A stretch of 20,165 nucleotides of DNA from Kordia sp964351775 (GCA_964351775.1 CAYGPQ010000081.1:1-20165), one strand, 5' to 3'. Positions 1-8,506 are shown, counted from the first letter of the stretch. Notes: generated from the letters alone by a model not told the origin. Made by a program: numbers and translations.

Positions 1-15
1 AGCGAAGTCGAAGTG
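1..15. repeat. Truncated copy of a dispersed flavobacterial repeat
   Basis: The first 15 bases read, on the minus strand, CACTTCGACTTCGCT. This matches the start of the CACTTCGACTCCGCTCA-type motif that recurs near 9822-9863, 13884-13926 and 18141-18155. The window edge cuts it, so its full extent is unknown. It lies just downstream of the stop codon of the first minus-strand gene, as the other copies lie next to gene ends. Confidence 0.5.
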
Positions 16-846
16 TTATTTCAGTTCAATACTATCTGAATTCAACGTAATTAGTTCTTGCTTGTATAAGCTTCCAATTGCCTTCTTAAAGCTCTTTTTG
101 CTCATATTTAAGCGTTTTTTGATCTCTTCCGGATCACTTTTATCGTGCAAAGGCAAACTTCCTCCATTGCGTTCCAAAGCATCTAACACTACTTGTGCAG
201 AAGGTTCTATATTTTTATAGCCTATTTTTTGTAAAGAAAGGTCTATTTTATTATCATCTCGAATTTTTGAGATCACACCTTTTAGCTTTTCTCCAAGTTT
301 TAATTCTTTAAAGATTTCATCATTGTATACCAATCCTTTGTGTTTTTGATTGATAATCATTTCGACACCTAGCTCTGTAAAACGAGACACCATTAAATCG
401 ACCTCATCAAAACGTTCCACAGTCAATTCATCATTGCTCAAATATTTATTCGTCTTGCTCGAACCCACCAAACGATTTGTTTCTTCATCCAAATAACAAT
501 ACACAACGTACCATTTTCCTTCTTCCATTTCGCGCGCTTGCTCTTTAAACGGCACAAACAAATCTTTCTCTAATCCCCAATCTAAAAATGCTCCATAATC
601 ACTCAACGCTGTAACGCGAAGCAATGCAAATTCGTTTACTTTCGTATATGGTTTCAAGGTTGTTGTAACTGGTCGCTCATGACTATCTAAATAGGCGAAA
701 ACAGTCAGCTTATCTCCTATTTCAAAAGATGTTGGTACATATTTATTTGGCAACAGTATATCATTTCCTTCCTCATCGCCCAAGAAAAGTCCTGGAGGCG
801 TTTCTCTTAATATTTCTAATGTATTGAGTTGTCCTAAGTGAATCAT
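16..846 (-). CDS. S1-domain RNA-binding protein, CvfB/YitL family
   Basis: A 276-residue protein with the CvfB-like layout: tandem S1-type OB folds followed by a C-terminal winged helix. The first repeats cover roughly residues 1-130 (LRVTALSDYGAFLDWGLEKDLFVPF is split over the typical S1 strands). A further S1-like segment lies near 145-205 (LGVEMIINQKHKGLVYNDEI, then GEKLKGVISKIRDDNKIDL). A helical tail from about 215 to 276 carries the winged-helix pattern PEEIKKRLNMSKKSFKKAIG. Family members bind RNA in the cytoplasm and in Staphylococcus affect virulence-gene expression; the target here is unknown. The ATG lies only about 10 nt downstream of the predicted transcription start, so the mRNA is nearly leaderless. 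Length is normal for the family and the gene looks intact. Confidence 0.88.
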   Translation of the reverse strand: MIHLGQLNTLEILRETPPGLFLGDEEGNDILLPNKYVPTSFEIGDKLTVFAYLDSHERPVTTTLKPYTKVNEFALLRVTALSDYGAFLDWGLEKDLFVPFKEQAREMEEGKWYVVYCYLDEETNRLVGSSKTNKYLSNDELTVERFDEVDLMVSRFTELGVEMIINQKHKGLVYNDEIFKELKLGEKLKGVISKIRDDNKIDLSLQKIGYKNIEPSAQVVLDALERNGGSLPLHDKSDPEEIKKRLNMSKKSFKKAIGSLYKQELITLNSDSIELK

Positions 847-862
847 GCTTATAAATTTGCGC

Positions 863-895
863 CAAAGGTACGTTTTATCTGAATATTACAACAAA
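863..895 (-). promoter_or_regulatory. Bacteroidota-type sigma-A promoter for the S1-domain gene
   Basis: Read on the minus strand, TTTG (892-895), a 21-nt spacer and TACCTTTG (863-870) match the Bacteroidetes consensus TTTG / TAnnTTTG. Transcription would start near 855, just ahead of the ATG at 846. The -33 box overlaps the U-tract of the terminator of the upstream gene. Confidence 0.65.
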
Positions 896-927
896 AAAAC
901 GCCATCCTATTAAAGATGACGTTTTTT
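894..927 (-). terminator. Rho-independent terminator of the DUF2853 gene
   Basis: The arms at 894-906 and 915-927 form a 13-bp stem on the minus-strand RNA, with one G-U wobble and an 8-nt loop. The A-run at 893-899 on the plus strand gives a U-tract on the minus RNA. It lies about 30 nt downstream of the DUF2853 stop. Confidence 0.75.
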
Positions 928-955
928 AAATTCTGTAATCGTAAAAAAGTGCAAT

Positions 956-1297
956 CTAGTTGTAAACTGCTTGTTTTCCGAAATGTACTGTTAGTAAATA
1001 ATATACAACAGCTCTGTATTTGTTTCTGTTTGAACGACCGTATTTTTCCATCACTGCATCAATAGCTTTGTCTAAATCAGCACTATCAGCTAATCCTAAT
1101 TTCTTTACCAAGAAATTGTTTTTTACAGTTGCCAATTCTTTTTCGTCCGATCCTGAAACGGTAGCTGCGTCTTTGTTATAAATTGCTGGTCCACAACCTA
1201 CAGTTACTTTAGTTAATAAATCCATATCTGGAGTTACACCACATTTGTCTTTTAAATCTGCTGCATACTTTGCAATTAGCTCGTCTCTCTTGCTCAT
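956..1297 (-). CDS. DUF2853 family protein
   Basis: A 113-residue, mostly helical, soluble protein. It matches the DUF2853 pattern: N-terminal MSKRDELIAKYAADLK, a central CGPAIYNKDAATVSGSD segment, and a C-terminal YGRSNRNKYRAVVYYLL stretch that is the most conserved part of the family. There is no signal peptide or membrane segment, so it should be cytoplasmic. The function of the family is not known. It has its own terminator (894-927) and a promoter -7 box upstream, so it is probably monocistronic rather than part of the menD operon 97 bp upstream. Length is typical. Confidence 0.88.
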   Translation of the reverse strand: MSKRDELIAKYAADLKDKCGVTPDMDLLTKVTVGCGPAIYNKDAATVSGSDEKELATVKNNFLVKKLGLADSADLDKAIDAVMEKYGRSNRNKYRAVVYYLLTVHFGKQAVYN

Positions 1298-1344
1298 AAT
1301 TTCTGAAAATTTAATTATAAAAATTGATTAATAATATATGTGTT

Positions 1345-1352
1345 CAAATGTA
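1345..1352 (-). promoter_or_regulatory. Candidate -7 box for the DUF2853 gene
   Basis: The minus strand reads TACATTTG, matching TAnnTTTG, about 48 nt ahead of the ATG at 1297. I find no good TTTG box at the expected distance. The site sits within a small hairpin (1339-1361, 8 bp with one bulge) that could instead act as a weak end signal for menD. Confidence 0.35.
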
Positions 1353-1394
1353 ATTGACACACAGATATTATGGTTTTTTTAGTAGTACAAGTTA

Positions 1395-3140
1395 TTAATT
1401 TTCGTTGAAAAACTTAAAATAATCGATCAAAGTATCGTCATTTTCAATTCTTGGCGTAAAAACTTCTAAAATTTTTGGTTGTTCACTTGCTCCATAAAAT
1501 GCTTTCAAGGCATCTTGAAGCGATAGTTCATCAGCAGCTGTTTGGTATTCGAAGTGATACATTTCAGCCAATTGTTTGGCAGTATGTGTATGAATGGTTT
1601 CAAAATAGGTGCTAAAGTTTTCTGTATTTTTATTTCCTGGTAAAATTCTAAAAATTCCACCACCATTATTATTCACGATGATGATTCGAAAGTTTTTCGG
1701 AATGTAATTATTCCACAGTGCGTTACTGTCATAAAAGAAACTCAAATCGCCGCTGATCAACATGGTTTGTTTTTCGGCTACGACCGAAGTACCAATTGCA
1801 GTAGATGTACTTCCGTCAATTCCGCTAGTTCCTCTGTTGCAGAATAATTCAACACTTGCATCAATTTCAAATAATTGTGCATATCGTACGGTAGAACTAT
1901 TTCCCAAATGCAAAATTACAGCACTTGGCAACGAAGCCAAAATTGCTTCAAACGCTTTTAAATCTGTAAAATTGATTTGCTTTACATACTGTGCATGCTT
2001 TTGTTGTCGATCTTCCTTAATCGTATTCCAAAAAGATTTGTACGAACTCTCGATCGGTTTCGTTTGCGGAAAGAAAGCTTCAAAAAAGTGATTCGGATTC
2101 ATCTTAAAAAAATGTTCCAAACAGAAAAAAGTATCAAAAACTCTATTTTCGTGAATATGCCAATGATGTTTGGGTTGCCGCTTTCGCAGAATTGCCTTTA
2201 CTTTTTTAGACACAATCATTCCTCCTAACGTAACCAATATTTCTGGCTGAAATTCGTCCAACAACGCTTCATTTTTTTCGATGGGTAAAATCATTTGATC
2301 TATCGCATTGAAAAAAGCATCATCCCGTAAGTTTGAAGTCGTTTCTGTAAACACCAATACAGACGGATCATTTGCTAAAATTTTTAAATATTTCTTTGAA
2401 ATGGTATGCGGTGGCAAAGTTCCTACCAAGACCATTTTTCGAGTAGAAGTACTCCAAATTTGCGCCGCATTGGAAATTTTTTCATCATCAATTTCTTCAT
2501 GCAATTCCAAAGGCTGCACTTTTGGAAAAATACTGGCAGTTTCTTGCATGCCATACAAAGGTTCATCAAAAGGCGCATTGATGTGTACTGGGCCATTTTT
2601 TTCAACAGCCGTATTTAGCGCAGTATTAATTTCCTTTTCATTATATGCTTGTACTTTTTCTTGAAGCTTGCGTTCCATCTCTGGCGACAATTGATGCGTT
2701 TCACTCAAAATAGTACTTTTATGGGTAATATCTTGTTTAAGATTTGCTTCGTAATTGATATGATTTTTAAAAACGTGTTTCTGACGAATGGTTTGTCCGT
2801 CGCCAACATCAATCAAATATTCGGGACGATCTGCCGAAATCACCACCAACGGAACATTGCTGTAATAAGCTTCCGCTATTGCTGGATAATAATTTAAAAC
2901 CGCCGAACCTGAGGTACAAATCACTGCGACAGGTTTACAGAGTTGCTGTGCCATTCCTAATGCAAAAAAAGCAGCGCAACGTTCGTCTACAATACTATAT
3001 GCGTGAATTTTTGGATGTTGTGAAAAACTTAATGTTAAGGGTGCATTTCGCGATCCTGGTGAGATCACAATATGATTGATTCCTTTGGCAATACAAAGCG
3101 AAACCAACGTTTGTGCAAGTGGAATTTTTGAGTACATCAT
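1395..3140 (-). CDS. menD: 2-succinyl-5-enolpyruvyl-6-hydroxy-3-cyclohexene-1-carboxylate synthase (MenD)
   Basis: A thiamine-diphosphate enzyme of menaquinone synthesis. It joins isochorismate to the succinyl-semialdehyde unit made from 2-oxoglutarate. The 581 residues show the MenD signature VISPGSRNAPL (about 25-35) and the conserved ThDP-activating glutamate in VDERCAAFFALG (Glu53). The C-terminal cofactor domain has CNRGTSGIDGSTSTAIG followed by the metal-binding region SGDLSFFYDSNALWN and NNNGGGIFRILPG. It is cytoplasmic and acts as a homo-oligomer in the family. The start follows the stop of menF by 34 nt, so the two are probably co-transcribed. The start could be either of two adjacent ATG codons; the first is given. 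The gene is full length and intact. Confidence 0.97.
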   Translation of the reverse strand: MMYSKIPLAQTLVSLCIAKGINHIVISPGSRNAPLTLSFSQHPKIHAYSIVDERCAAFFALGMAQQLCKPVAVICTSGSAVLNYYPAIAEAYYSNVPLVVISADRPEYLIDVGDGQTIRQKHVFKNHINYEANLKQDITHKSTILSETHQLSPEMERKLQEKVQAYNEKEINTALNTAVEKNGPVHINAPFDEPLYGMQETASIFPKVQPLELHEEIDDEKISNAAQIWSTSTRKMVLVGTLPPHTISKKYLKILANDPSVLVFTETTSNLRDDAFFNAIDQMILPIEKNEALLDEFQPEILVTLGGMIVSKKVKAILRKRQPKHHWHIHENRVFDTFFCLEHFFKMNPNHFFEAFFPQTKPIESSYKSFWNTIKEDRQQKHAQYVKQINFTDLKAFEAILASLPSAVILHLGNSSTVRYAQLFEIDASVELFCNRGTSGIDGSTSTAIGTSVVAEKQTMLISGDLSFFYDSNALWNNYIPKNFRIIIVNNNGGGIFRILPGNKNTENFSTYFETIHTHTAKQLAEMYHFEYQTAADELSLQDALKAFYGASEQPKILEVFTPRIENDDTLIDYFKFFNEN

Positions 3141-3174
3141 TCGTCCCGTAAAAATACAATTTTCGGAATACTTT

Positions 3175-4266
3175 TTATAATACTCGCTTCATTATTTGCG
3201 ATTTTGCAAGCGTTTCTTGCCATTCTGATTCAGGATTTGAATCTTTTGTAATTCCGCCACCAATATAAAGTATTCTTTTGTCGTGAGTTAACTCCATACA
3301 ACGCAGATTTACGTATAATTCTGAATTTGTTCGAACTGCCTTGTACGCACTATTTTCTTGATTTTTTCGATTGCGATTTCGAGCGGTTTCTACACGTTCG
3401 TTAAGTGTTCCTAAATAACCTGTATAAAATTTCCGATTGTATCCTTCTTCCGAAAGAATAAATGCTTTTGCCTTTTCTGTTGGAAAACCACAAATAGCAG
3501 GTGTTGGATGTAATGTTTTAATGATATTTCCAATATTCACAGCAGGCGCCATTCTTCCCGAAATCATAGCACATAAATGCAGTAAACTTCCTGCTTGATG
3601 GGTTTTAGCTTCTGTTACGCTTACATTAGTGGTTACATCTTGCAATCGATGTACGATATAATCGGTCACAATTTGTTGCTCTTCTATTTCTTTTTCATTC
3701 CAAGAAACTTCTACATTTTCCTGCAACTTTTGCGTTCCCGCCAAGGACATGGTCGTTAATGTCGTTCCGTTGACTTGCACTAAGGTTTCGGGTGTGGCAC
3801 CTGTCCATAATCCAACTTTTGGATGGTACCAGAGATATACAAACGCTGTTGGATAATTGCCTACTAGTTCTTGAAAGAGTACAAAAGGATCTTTTTTGGA
3901 TTCAATTTCTTCCTTGCGTGAGAGTACAATTTTTTGGAGTTCCGAATGTTGAATGGTGTCCACACTTTTTTGGACCAATTGCAAGTATTTTTTGTGCGCT
4001 TCCGCAGAAGGATCTCGCAGTTTGTTGATGCTTTCGGTAGTTGGTTTCGTTTGTATTTCTTCTTCAATAATGGCGTCAAACGGAAGTAAAATTACATCTT
4101 TTGTGTTGTCAAAAGGTGCAAATACAAAACCACTTTCGTTAAAGTCTGAAACGGTATGTAGTGTATCATCATGCTGTAAAATAACTTTTGTCAATAGCGC
4201 ATTCGGCTTTCGGTACACCACAAAAGGCAATTTATTGTTGAACTGTTTGGCTAACGTTTCGAGCAT
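3175..4266 (-). CDS. menF: Isochorismate synthase (MenF/EntC family)
   Basis: A chorismate-binding enzyme that converts chorismate to isochorismate, the first committed step to menaquinone. At 363 residues it is a short MenF/EntC-type protein. The C-terminal catalytic domain begins near residue 90. It carries the general-base lysine in LQKIVLSR (Lys112), then TMSLAGTQ, the LHPTPAICGFP block, FYTGYLG, and the C-terminal YIGGGITKDSNPESEWQET that helps bind Mg and substrate. The variable N-terminal part (1-90) is reduced, as is usual in Bacteroidota. It lies 16 nt downstream of the thioesterase gene and 34 nt upstream of menD, which supports a menaquinone rather than siderophore role. Confidence 0.95.
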   Translation of the reverse strand: MLETLAKQFNNKLPFVVYRKPNALLTKVILQHDDTLHTVSDFNESGFVFAPFDNTKDVILLPFDAIIEEEIQTKPTTESINKLRDPSAEAHKKYLQLVQKSVDTIQHSELQKIVLSRKEEIESKKDPFVLFQELVGNYPTAFVYLWYHPKVGLWTGATPETLVQVNGTTLTTMSLAGTQKLQENVEVSWNEKEIEEQQIVTDYIVHRLQDVTTNVSVTEAKTHQAGSLLHLCAMISGRMAPAVNIGNIIKTLHPTPAICGFPTEKAKAFILSEEGYNRKFYTGYLGTLNERVETARNRNRKNQENSAYKAVRTNSELYVNLRCMELTHDKRILYIGGGITKDSNPESEWQETLAKSQIMKRVL

Positions 4267-4282
4267 GAAATCAATTTTGAAA

Positions 4283-4702
4283 TTATTTAGGCAATACGAT
4301 GGTGGTCAACTTACACAGCGAAATCAACGTGCCTTCTTCGTCTTCTACTCTAATTTCCCAAAGATGTGTGGTTCTTCCTTTGTGAATTGGTCGTGCGGTC
4401 GCAAAAACTTCGCCTTCACTTTTACTTTTAAGGTGATTTGCAGAAATTTCCAATCCTTTCACTTTATATTTTGATGCGTCAATGAATAAATGTGACGCAG
4501 TACTTCCAACTGTTTCCGCCAAGGCAACTGTGGCGCCGCCGTGTAAAATTCCTTGTGGCTGGTATACGTTGGAGTTTACAGGCATTTTTGCTGTTAAATA
4601 ATCTTCGCCGACGTCGGTGTATGAAATTTGCAAGGTTTCCAGCAATGTATTAGGTACAATTGCATTGAGTTGTTGTAGAATTGCTTCTTTATTCAAATTC
4701 AT
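4283..4702 (-). CDS. menI: Hotdog-fold thioesterase, probable 1,4-dihydroxy-2-naphthoyl-CoA hydrolase
   Basis: A 139-residue single hotdog domain of the PaaI/YdiI type. The active-site block QPQGILHGGATVALAETVGS matches E. coli YdiI (MenI) closely. Gln48, His54 and Glu63 fall at the same residue numbers as the YdiI catalytic residues, and the protein has nearly the same length. Being first in the apparent operon with menF and menD makes the naphthoyl-CoA thioesterase step of menaquinone synthesis the likely role. Hotdog enzymes are promiscuous, so a general acyl-CoA thioesterase is the alternative. The start is set by the N-terminus MNLNKEAILQQLN; transcription diverges from the hydrolase gene across a 74-bp spacer. 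Confidence 0.82.
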   Translation of the reverse strand: MNLNKEAILQQLNAIVPNTLLETLQISYTDVGEDYLTAKMPVNSNVYQPQGILHGGATVALAETVGSTASHLFIDASKYKVKGLEISANHLKSKSEGEVFATARPIHKGRTTHLWEIRVEDEEGTLISLCKLTTIVLPK

Positions 4703-4776
4703 TTGATATATTTATAAAAATAGAATTGCCTTTTTTAGAAGGTATAAAAATACGAAACCCAAACGCAATTATAAAG

Positions 4777-5421
4777 ATGAAAGAAAAAGAAATCTCATAT
4801 CAAACAACAAATACCTATTCTACACTGAATGAACTCACGAAAAAAACGAAGAATGTTTGGTTTGTTTGTCACGGAATTGGCTTTCTTAGTCGCTATTTTA
4901 TTATGTATTTTAATCAGTTAAACGCAGCAGAAAATTATATTATTGCGCCGCAAGCTGCTTCTAAATATTATTTAAAAAACGAATATAAACATGTAGGTGC
5001 AAGTTGGTTGACCAAAGAAAATACACAAACTGAGATTGAAAACGTGCTGAATAATTTGAATGCAATTTATGAAGCTGAACAAATTCCTAAGCATGTAAGT
5101 TTCTATATTTTAGGTTTTTCACAAGGTGTTTCTGTGGCTATGCGTTGGGTTTCGCGTTACAAAATTCCATGTCACAAATTAATTATTTATGCAGGAAGTA
5201 TTCCATCAGAATTAACCGCAGAAGATTTTTCTTTTTTGAATTTAGATCAAACAAAAGTGATCAATGTAGTTGGAACGCAAGACGCCTATTTAACCGAAAA
5301 ACGCATGCAGCAAGAACTTGAAAAAATGGAATTATTATTTGGAAAACAGTATCAGTTTTTAACATTCGAAGGAACGCACGAAATGTCTAATGATGTCCTT
5401 TTAGCCTTGGCAACCTCATAA
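4777..5421 (+). CDS. Alpha/beta hydrolase, esterase/phospholipase-like
   Basis: A 214-residue cytoplasmic hydrolase. The nucleophile elbow is GFSQG with Ser115. The probable acid is Asp169 in GTQDAY and the base is His201 in GTHEMS, giving a complete triad. HGIG (32-35) would form the oxyanion hole. The small single-domain form resembles the carboxylesterase/phospholipase (COG0400) group. The frame stays open upstream to 4681, but the ATG at 4777 is preferred: translation from it starts with a normal KEKEISYQT strand, and an upstream start would overlap the divergent thioesterase gene. Substrate is unknown. Its place beside the men genes raises a role in menaquinone synthesis, but this is only positional. 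Confidence 0.78.
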   Translation: MKEKEISYQTTNTYSTLNELTKKTKNVWFVCHGIGFLSRYFIMYFNQLNAAENYIIAPQAASKYYLKNEYKHVGASWLTKENTQTEIENVLNNLNAIYEAEQIPKHVSFYILGFSQGVSVAMRWVSRYKIPCHKLIIYAGSIPSELTAEDFSFLNLDQTKVINVVGTQDAYLTEKRMQQELEKMELLFGKQYQFLTFEGTHEMSNDVLLALATS

Positions 5422-5781
5422 ATAGTAGTAAACTTACGTACCTTTAGTAAGGCGATCACGTAATCAACTTTCCATTTTTATATGTAATTTTACCATTATA
5501 AAAATATCACTAAGTCAAATTAGACCTTTTTTTCCTAAAAAACCTAAATGAACTTAGTTACAACTCAAATAACCAATCAACCAACCTGAAAAAGCACAAC
5601 CGTTACAAGTTGTGCTTTTTTATTCCGCTAATTTTCAAATAATTAGAGTTTATTTATTCCAAATATCTTAAAACAATCGATCCGCAGTAATTATAAAATA
5701 TATTTATTCTTAATTTTAAATACCCAACTCGCGCTAGAAAACTATTCATAACTCGCTATTTTTTTACGTTCTTTGTAGGAT
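5422..5781. other. 360-bp intergenic region with one strong terminator
   Basis: AT-rich spacer between the hydrolase and recQ. It contains a weak promoter-like TACCTTTA (5439-5446) and a 13-codon reading frame MNLVTTQITNQPT (5548-5589) that ends exactly where the terminator hairpin begins. I see nothing else that can be supported, and no clear recQ promoter. Confidence 0.5.
5589..5621 (+). terminator. Rho-independent terminator
   Basis: A 12-bp perfect stem, AAAAAGCACAAC paired with GTTGTGCTTTTT, with an 8-nt loop and a U-tract. It lies about 170 nt after the hydrolase stop and about 160 nt before recQ. It would end the hydrolase transcript or a small RNA starting in the spacer. Confidence 0.85.
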
Positions 5782-7884
5782 ATGATAGCCCCGATACAAA
5801 TTAAAAGTACCTTAAAAGAATATTTCGGATACGATAAATTCCGACCATTGCAAGAAGAAATCATCCATTCTATTTTTAATGGAAATGATAATTTAGTCAT
5901 CATGCCTACTGGTGGCGGAAAATCTATCTGTTTTCAGTTGCCAGCATTGTTGTTAAAAGGTATTACTATCGTCATTTCTCCGTTGATCGCGTTGATGAAA
6001 GATCAAGTAGACGGATTGACCACAAATGGAATTCCGGCTGCCTATTTGAATAGCAGTCAAAGCGAAAGTGAACAACAAGAAATTTATACTCAGATTGCCG
6101 CTGGAGAACTAAAATTGCTCTATACAGCGCCCGAAAGTTTGTCGTATTTGGAACATATTTTCAATAGTGAAACTATTAGTTTAATTGCTATTGACGAAGC
6201 ACATTGTATTTCTTCTTGGGGACACGATTTTCGTCCTGCATATACGAATTTAGGCTATTTAAAAAATCGTTTTCCAAAGATTCCAATTATTGCATTAACA
6301 GCCACCGCCGATAAAGCCACGCGGGAAGATATTGCAAATCAGTTGAACATTCCAAATGCCACACAACATATTGCTTCTTTTGATCGAGAGAATTTAAAAT
6401 TAGAAGTCCGACCTGGAAATGATCGTGTGAAGCAGATTATAAGTTTTATTGACGAACGCCCGAACGAAAGTGGAATTATTTATTGTTTGAGCAGAAAAGC
6501 GACGGAAGCAGTTGCCGAAAAATTGCGAAATGCAAATATCAACGCAGCAGCCTATCACGCAGGAATTGCACATGAAAAACGATCTAAAATTCAAGAAGGT
6601 TTCATCAATGATACGTGTCAGGTAATATGTGCTACGATAGCTTTTGGAATGGGAATCGACAAGTCAAATGTGCGTTGGGTGATTCATTATAATTTACCAA
6701 AAAATATTGAAGGATATTACCAAGAAATTGGGCGTGCAGGTCGTGATGGTTTGCCTTCGGACACCATACTTTTTCACAGTTATAGCGATGTGATTCAGTT
6801 GCAAAAATTTGCGCAGAATTCTGGAAATGTAGACGTGCAACTTGCCAAACTCGATCGGATGAAAGAATACGCAGATGCACTGAGTTGTCGCAGAAAAATT
6901 TTGTTGAGTTATTTTGGCGAATTGATTAGCGAAGATTGTGGAAATTGCGATGTTTGTAAAAATCCGCCACAGTTTTTTGATGGAACGATTATCGCACAAA
7001 AAGCATTGTCTACGGTTGCCAGATTGGACGGGCAAGAACCGATTGGCGTGGTGATTGATGTGTTACGTGGCGCGCAAAATAGTGCTATTTTTGAAAAAGG
7101 ATATGAAAAAGTAAAAACCTTCGGAATTGCCAAAGATATTGCTTGGCTCGATTGGAAACAGTATGTCACACAATTGGTGAATTTAGGGTATTTAGAAATT
7201 GCTTTTCACGAAAATAATAAGTTAAAACTCACCGAATTTGCTAAAGATGTCTTGTTTCATGGTAAAAAAGTAGATTTAGCCAATTTAGTCGAAGTGGAGG
7301 AACATGTTGTAGAGCAAAAAGTAAAAACGACTAAAGCCAAGAAAGATTCATTATTTGAACGCTTGCGTCAATTGCGATTGCGCATTGCAACTGAAGAAAA
7401 TGTGCCGGCGTATCAAATTTTTAATGATGCCACGCTGAAAGAAATAGAAATGGATCGTCCGATGTCGGAAGACGAATTTATACGAATTAATGGTGTTGGA
7501 AAAGTAAAACTCATGAATTACGGGCACCAATTCATTAAGGAAGTAATCGATTTTACAGGCGAAAAAAAATCCACACGTAAAGGCGATACCACTAAAAAAA
7601 CCTACGAATTGTACCAGAAAGGCTTATCGATTCCTGAAATTGCACGCGAACGAAAACTCGCCGAAACCACGATTTTTTCTCATATTTCTAAGCTTTATGC
7701 TGACGGAAAAGATATCGATTTAACGCAGTTTATTGACAAACATGACTTGGAAAGTATCAAAAAAGCCAAAAAAGAATTGGATGATCCTGATACCTTAAAA
7801 GCTTATTTTGAACATTTTGAAGAAGCCATTCCGTATTCAACGATTCGTATTGGTTTGACGATTTTGAGTAAAGAGGCGTCTTAA
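5782..7884 (+). CDS. recQ: ATP-dependent DNA helicase RecQ
   Basis: A 3'-5' superfamily-2 DNA helicase of recombination and replication-fork repair. The 700 residues show the full long RecQ layout. The helicase core has Walker A PTGGGKS (Lys47), the box IDEAHCISSWGHDFRP that includes the aromatic-rich loop, TATAD, and the motif VI region GRAGRDG. A zinc site (SCRRK, then DCGNCDVC) and winged helix (RQC) follow from about residue 365 to 500. An HRDC domain lies around 525-600 (SLFERLRQLRLRIA to INGVGKVKLMNYG). A C-terminal helix-turn-helix (about 615-665, KGLSIPEIARERKLAETTIF) is as seen in Bacteroidota RecQ. All catalytic parts are present. It appears monocistronic. Confidence 0.97.
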   Translation: MIAPIQIKSTLKEYFGYDKFRPLQEEIIHSIFNGNDNLVIMPTGGGKSICFQLPALLLKGITIVISPLIALMKDQVDGLTTNGIPAAYLNSSQSESEQQEIYTQIAAGELKLLYTAPESLSYLEHIFNSETISLIAIDEAHCISSWGHDFRPAYTNLGYLKNRFPKIPIIALTATADKATREDIANQLNIPNATQHIASFDRENLKLEVRPGNDRVKQIISFIDERPNESGIIYCLSRKATEAVAEKLRNANINAAAYHAGIAHEKRSKIQEGFINDTCQVICATIAFGMGIDKSNVRWVIHYNLPKNIEGYYQEIGRAGRDGLPSDTILFHSYSDVIQLQKFAQNSGNVDVQLAKLDRMKEYADALSCRRKILLSYFGELISEDCGNCDVCKNPPQFFDGTIIAQKALSTVARLDGQEPIGVVIDVLRGAQNSAIFEKGYEKVKTFGIAKDIAWLDWKQYVTQLVNLGYLEIAFHENNKLKLTEFAKDVLFHGKKVDLANLVEVEEHVVEQKVKTTKAKKDSLFERLRQLRLRIATEENVPAYQIFNDATLKEIEMDRPMSEDEFIRINGVGKVKLMNYGHQFIKEVIDFTGEKKSTRKGDTTKKTYELYQKGLSIPEIARERKLAETTIFSHISKLYADGKDIDLTQFIDKHDLESIKKAKKELDDPDTLKAYFEHFEEAIPYSTIRIGLTILSKEAS

Positions 7885-7918
7885 ATTATTTTGTAAACAG
7901 TTGATTATCAAAAAATAT

Positions 7919-8437
7919 ATGAAACAAACACTTGGTTTAATATTGATATTTTGCACTATAATTTCATGTAAAAATGAACCGATTGAGCCTTTTGAATTAT
8001 CAATTTACGATTATAATTACCCCATGGCATATTCTGTCCTTTATAGATTGACAGATAAAAAATTGACAATCATTTTTCAAGGAGAATTAGAAAATGAAAA
8101 GGATAGCGTATTATATTCAACTACCAAACTGCCGAAAAAAAACGTGCGTAAATTATCCAAAATTAATGTTGATAGTTTATCTGTTTTATATTCAAATCCT
8201 TGTTTCTCTGATGGAGATATTAAGTCATTCCGATTTAAAAAGAACGGAATTTCAAAACTTGTCAGTTTACAAAATTATTATCACGTCGAATTAAGTCCAG
8301 CAATAGAAACTATTAACGAAATTGTTCCTGAAAAATTTAAAATGTACTTTGATAAAGCGTTCTTAATTGAAAGTTTGGAACGTTGTGGAGAGGCACAAAT
8401 AATTGATAGTTGGGGAAAATATAAAAATCCGGAATAG
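7919..8437 (+). CDS. Hypothetical lipoprotein
   Basis: A 172-residue protein with a type II signal peptide: MKQT, a hydrophobic stretch, then the lipobox IISC with Cys17 as the lipidation site. The mature part has no family I recognise. It contains two further cysteines (in SNPCFSDGD and LERCGEAQ) and looks mixed alpha/beta. The frame is open from a TTG at 7901, but ATG 7919 gives a proper signal peptide with no extra residues. It is the first of three co-oriented accessory genes after recQ; the spacing (over 30 nt) does not prove co-transcription. Likely periplasmic or outer-membrane anchored. Confidence 0.7.
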   Translation: MKQTLGLILIFCTIISCKNEPIEPFELSIYDYNYPMAYSVLYRLTDKKLTIIFQGELENEKDSVLYSTTKLPKKNVRKLSKINVDSLSVLYSNPCFSDGDIKSFRFKKNGISKLVSLQNYYHVELSPAIETINEIVPEKFKMYFDKAFLIESLERCGEAQIIDSWGKYKNPE

Positions 8438-8441
8438 CTAT

Positions 8442-8460
8442 ATTTACTAAGTTAGCCACT
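8442..8460 (+). repeat. 19-bp direct repeat, copy 1
   Basis: ATTTACTAAGTTAGCCACT lies directly after the lipoprotein gene. It matches 17 of 19 bases of 9051-9069, which lies in the equivalent place after the next gene. In both spacers a TTACCC motif follows (8492-8497 and 9087-9092) before the next ATG. Confidence 0.5.
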
Positions 8461-8506
8461 AAAACACGCAAAAAAATCATAGATAAGACCGTTACCCAAT
8501 CTAAAA

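Noticed and set aside
1762..3079. Several plus-strand open frames of 66-118 codons opposite menD
   Set aside because: They lie wholly antisense to a well-conserved gene, have cysteine- and serine-rich composition typical of shadow frames, and match no family.
4681..4776. Longer start of the alpha/beta hydrolase at 4681
   Set aside because: The extra 32 residues overlap the divergent thioesterase start and do not resemble a domain or signal peptide; ATG 4777 is better placed.
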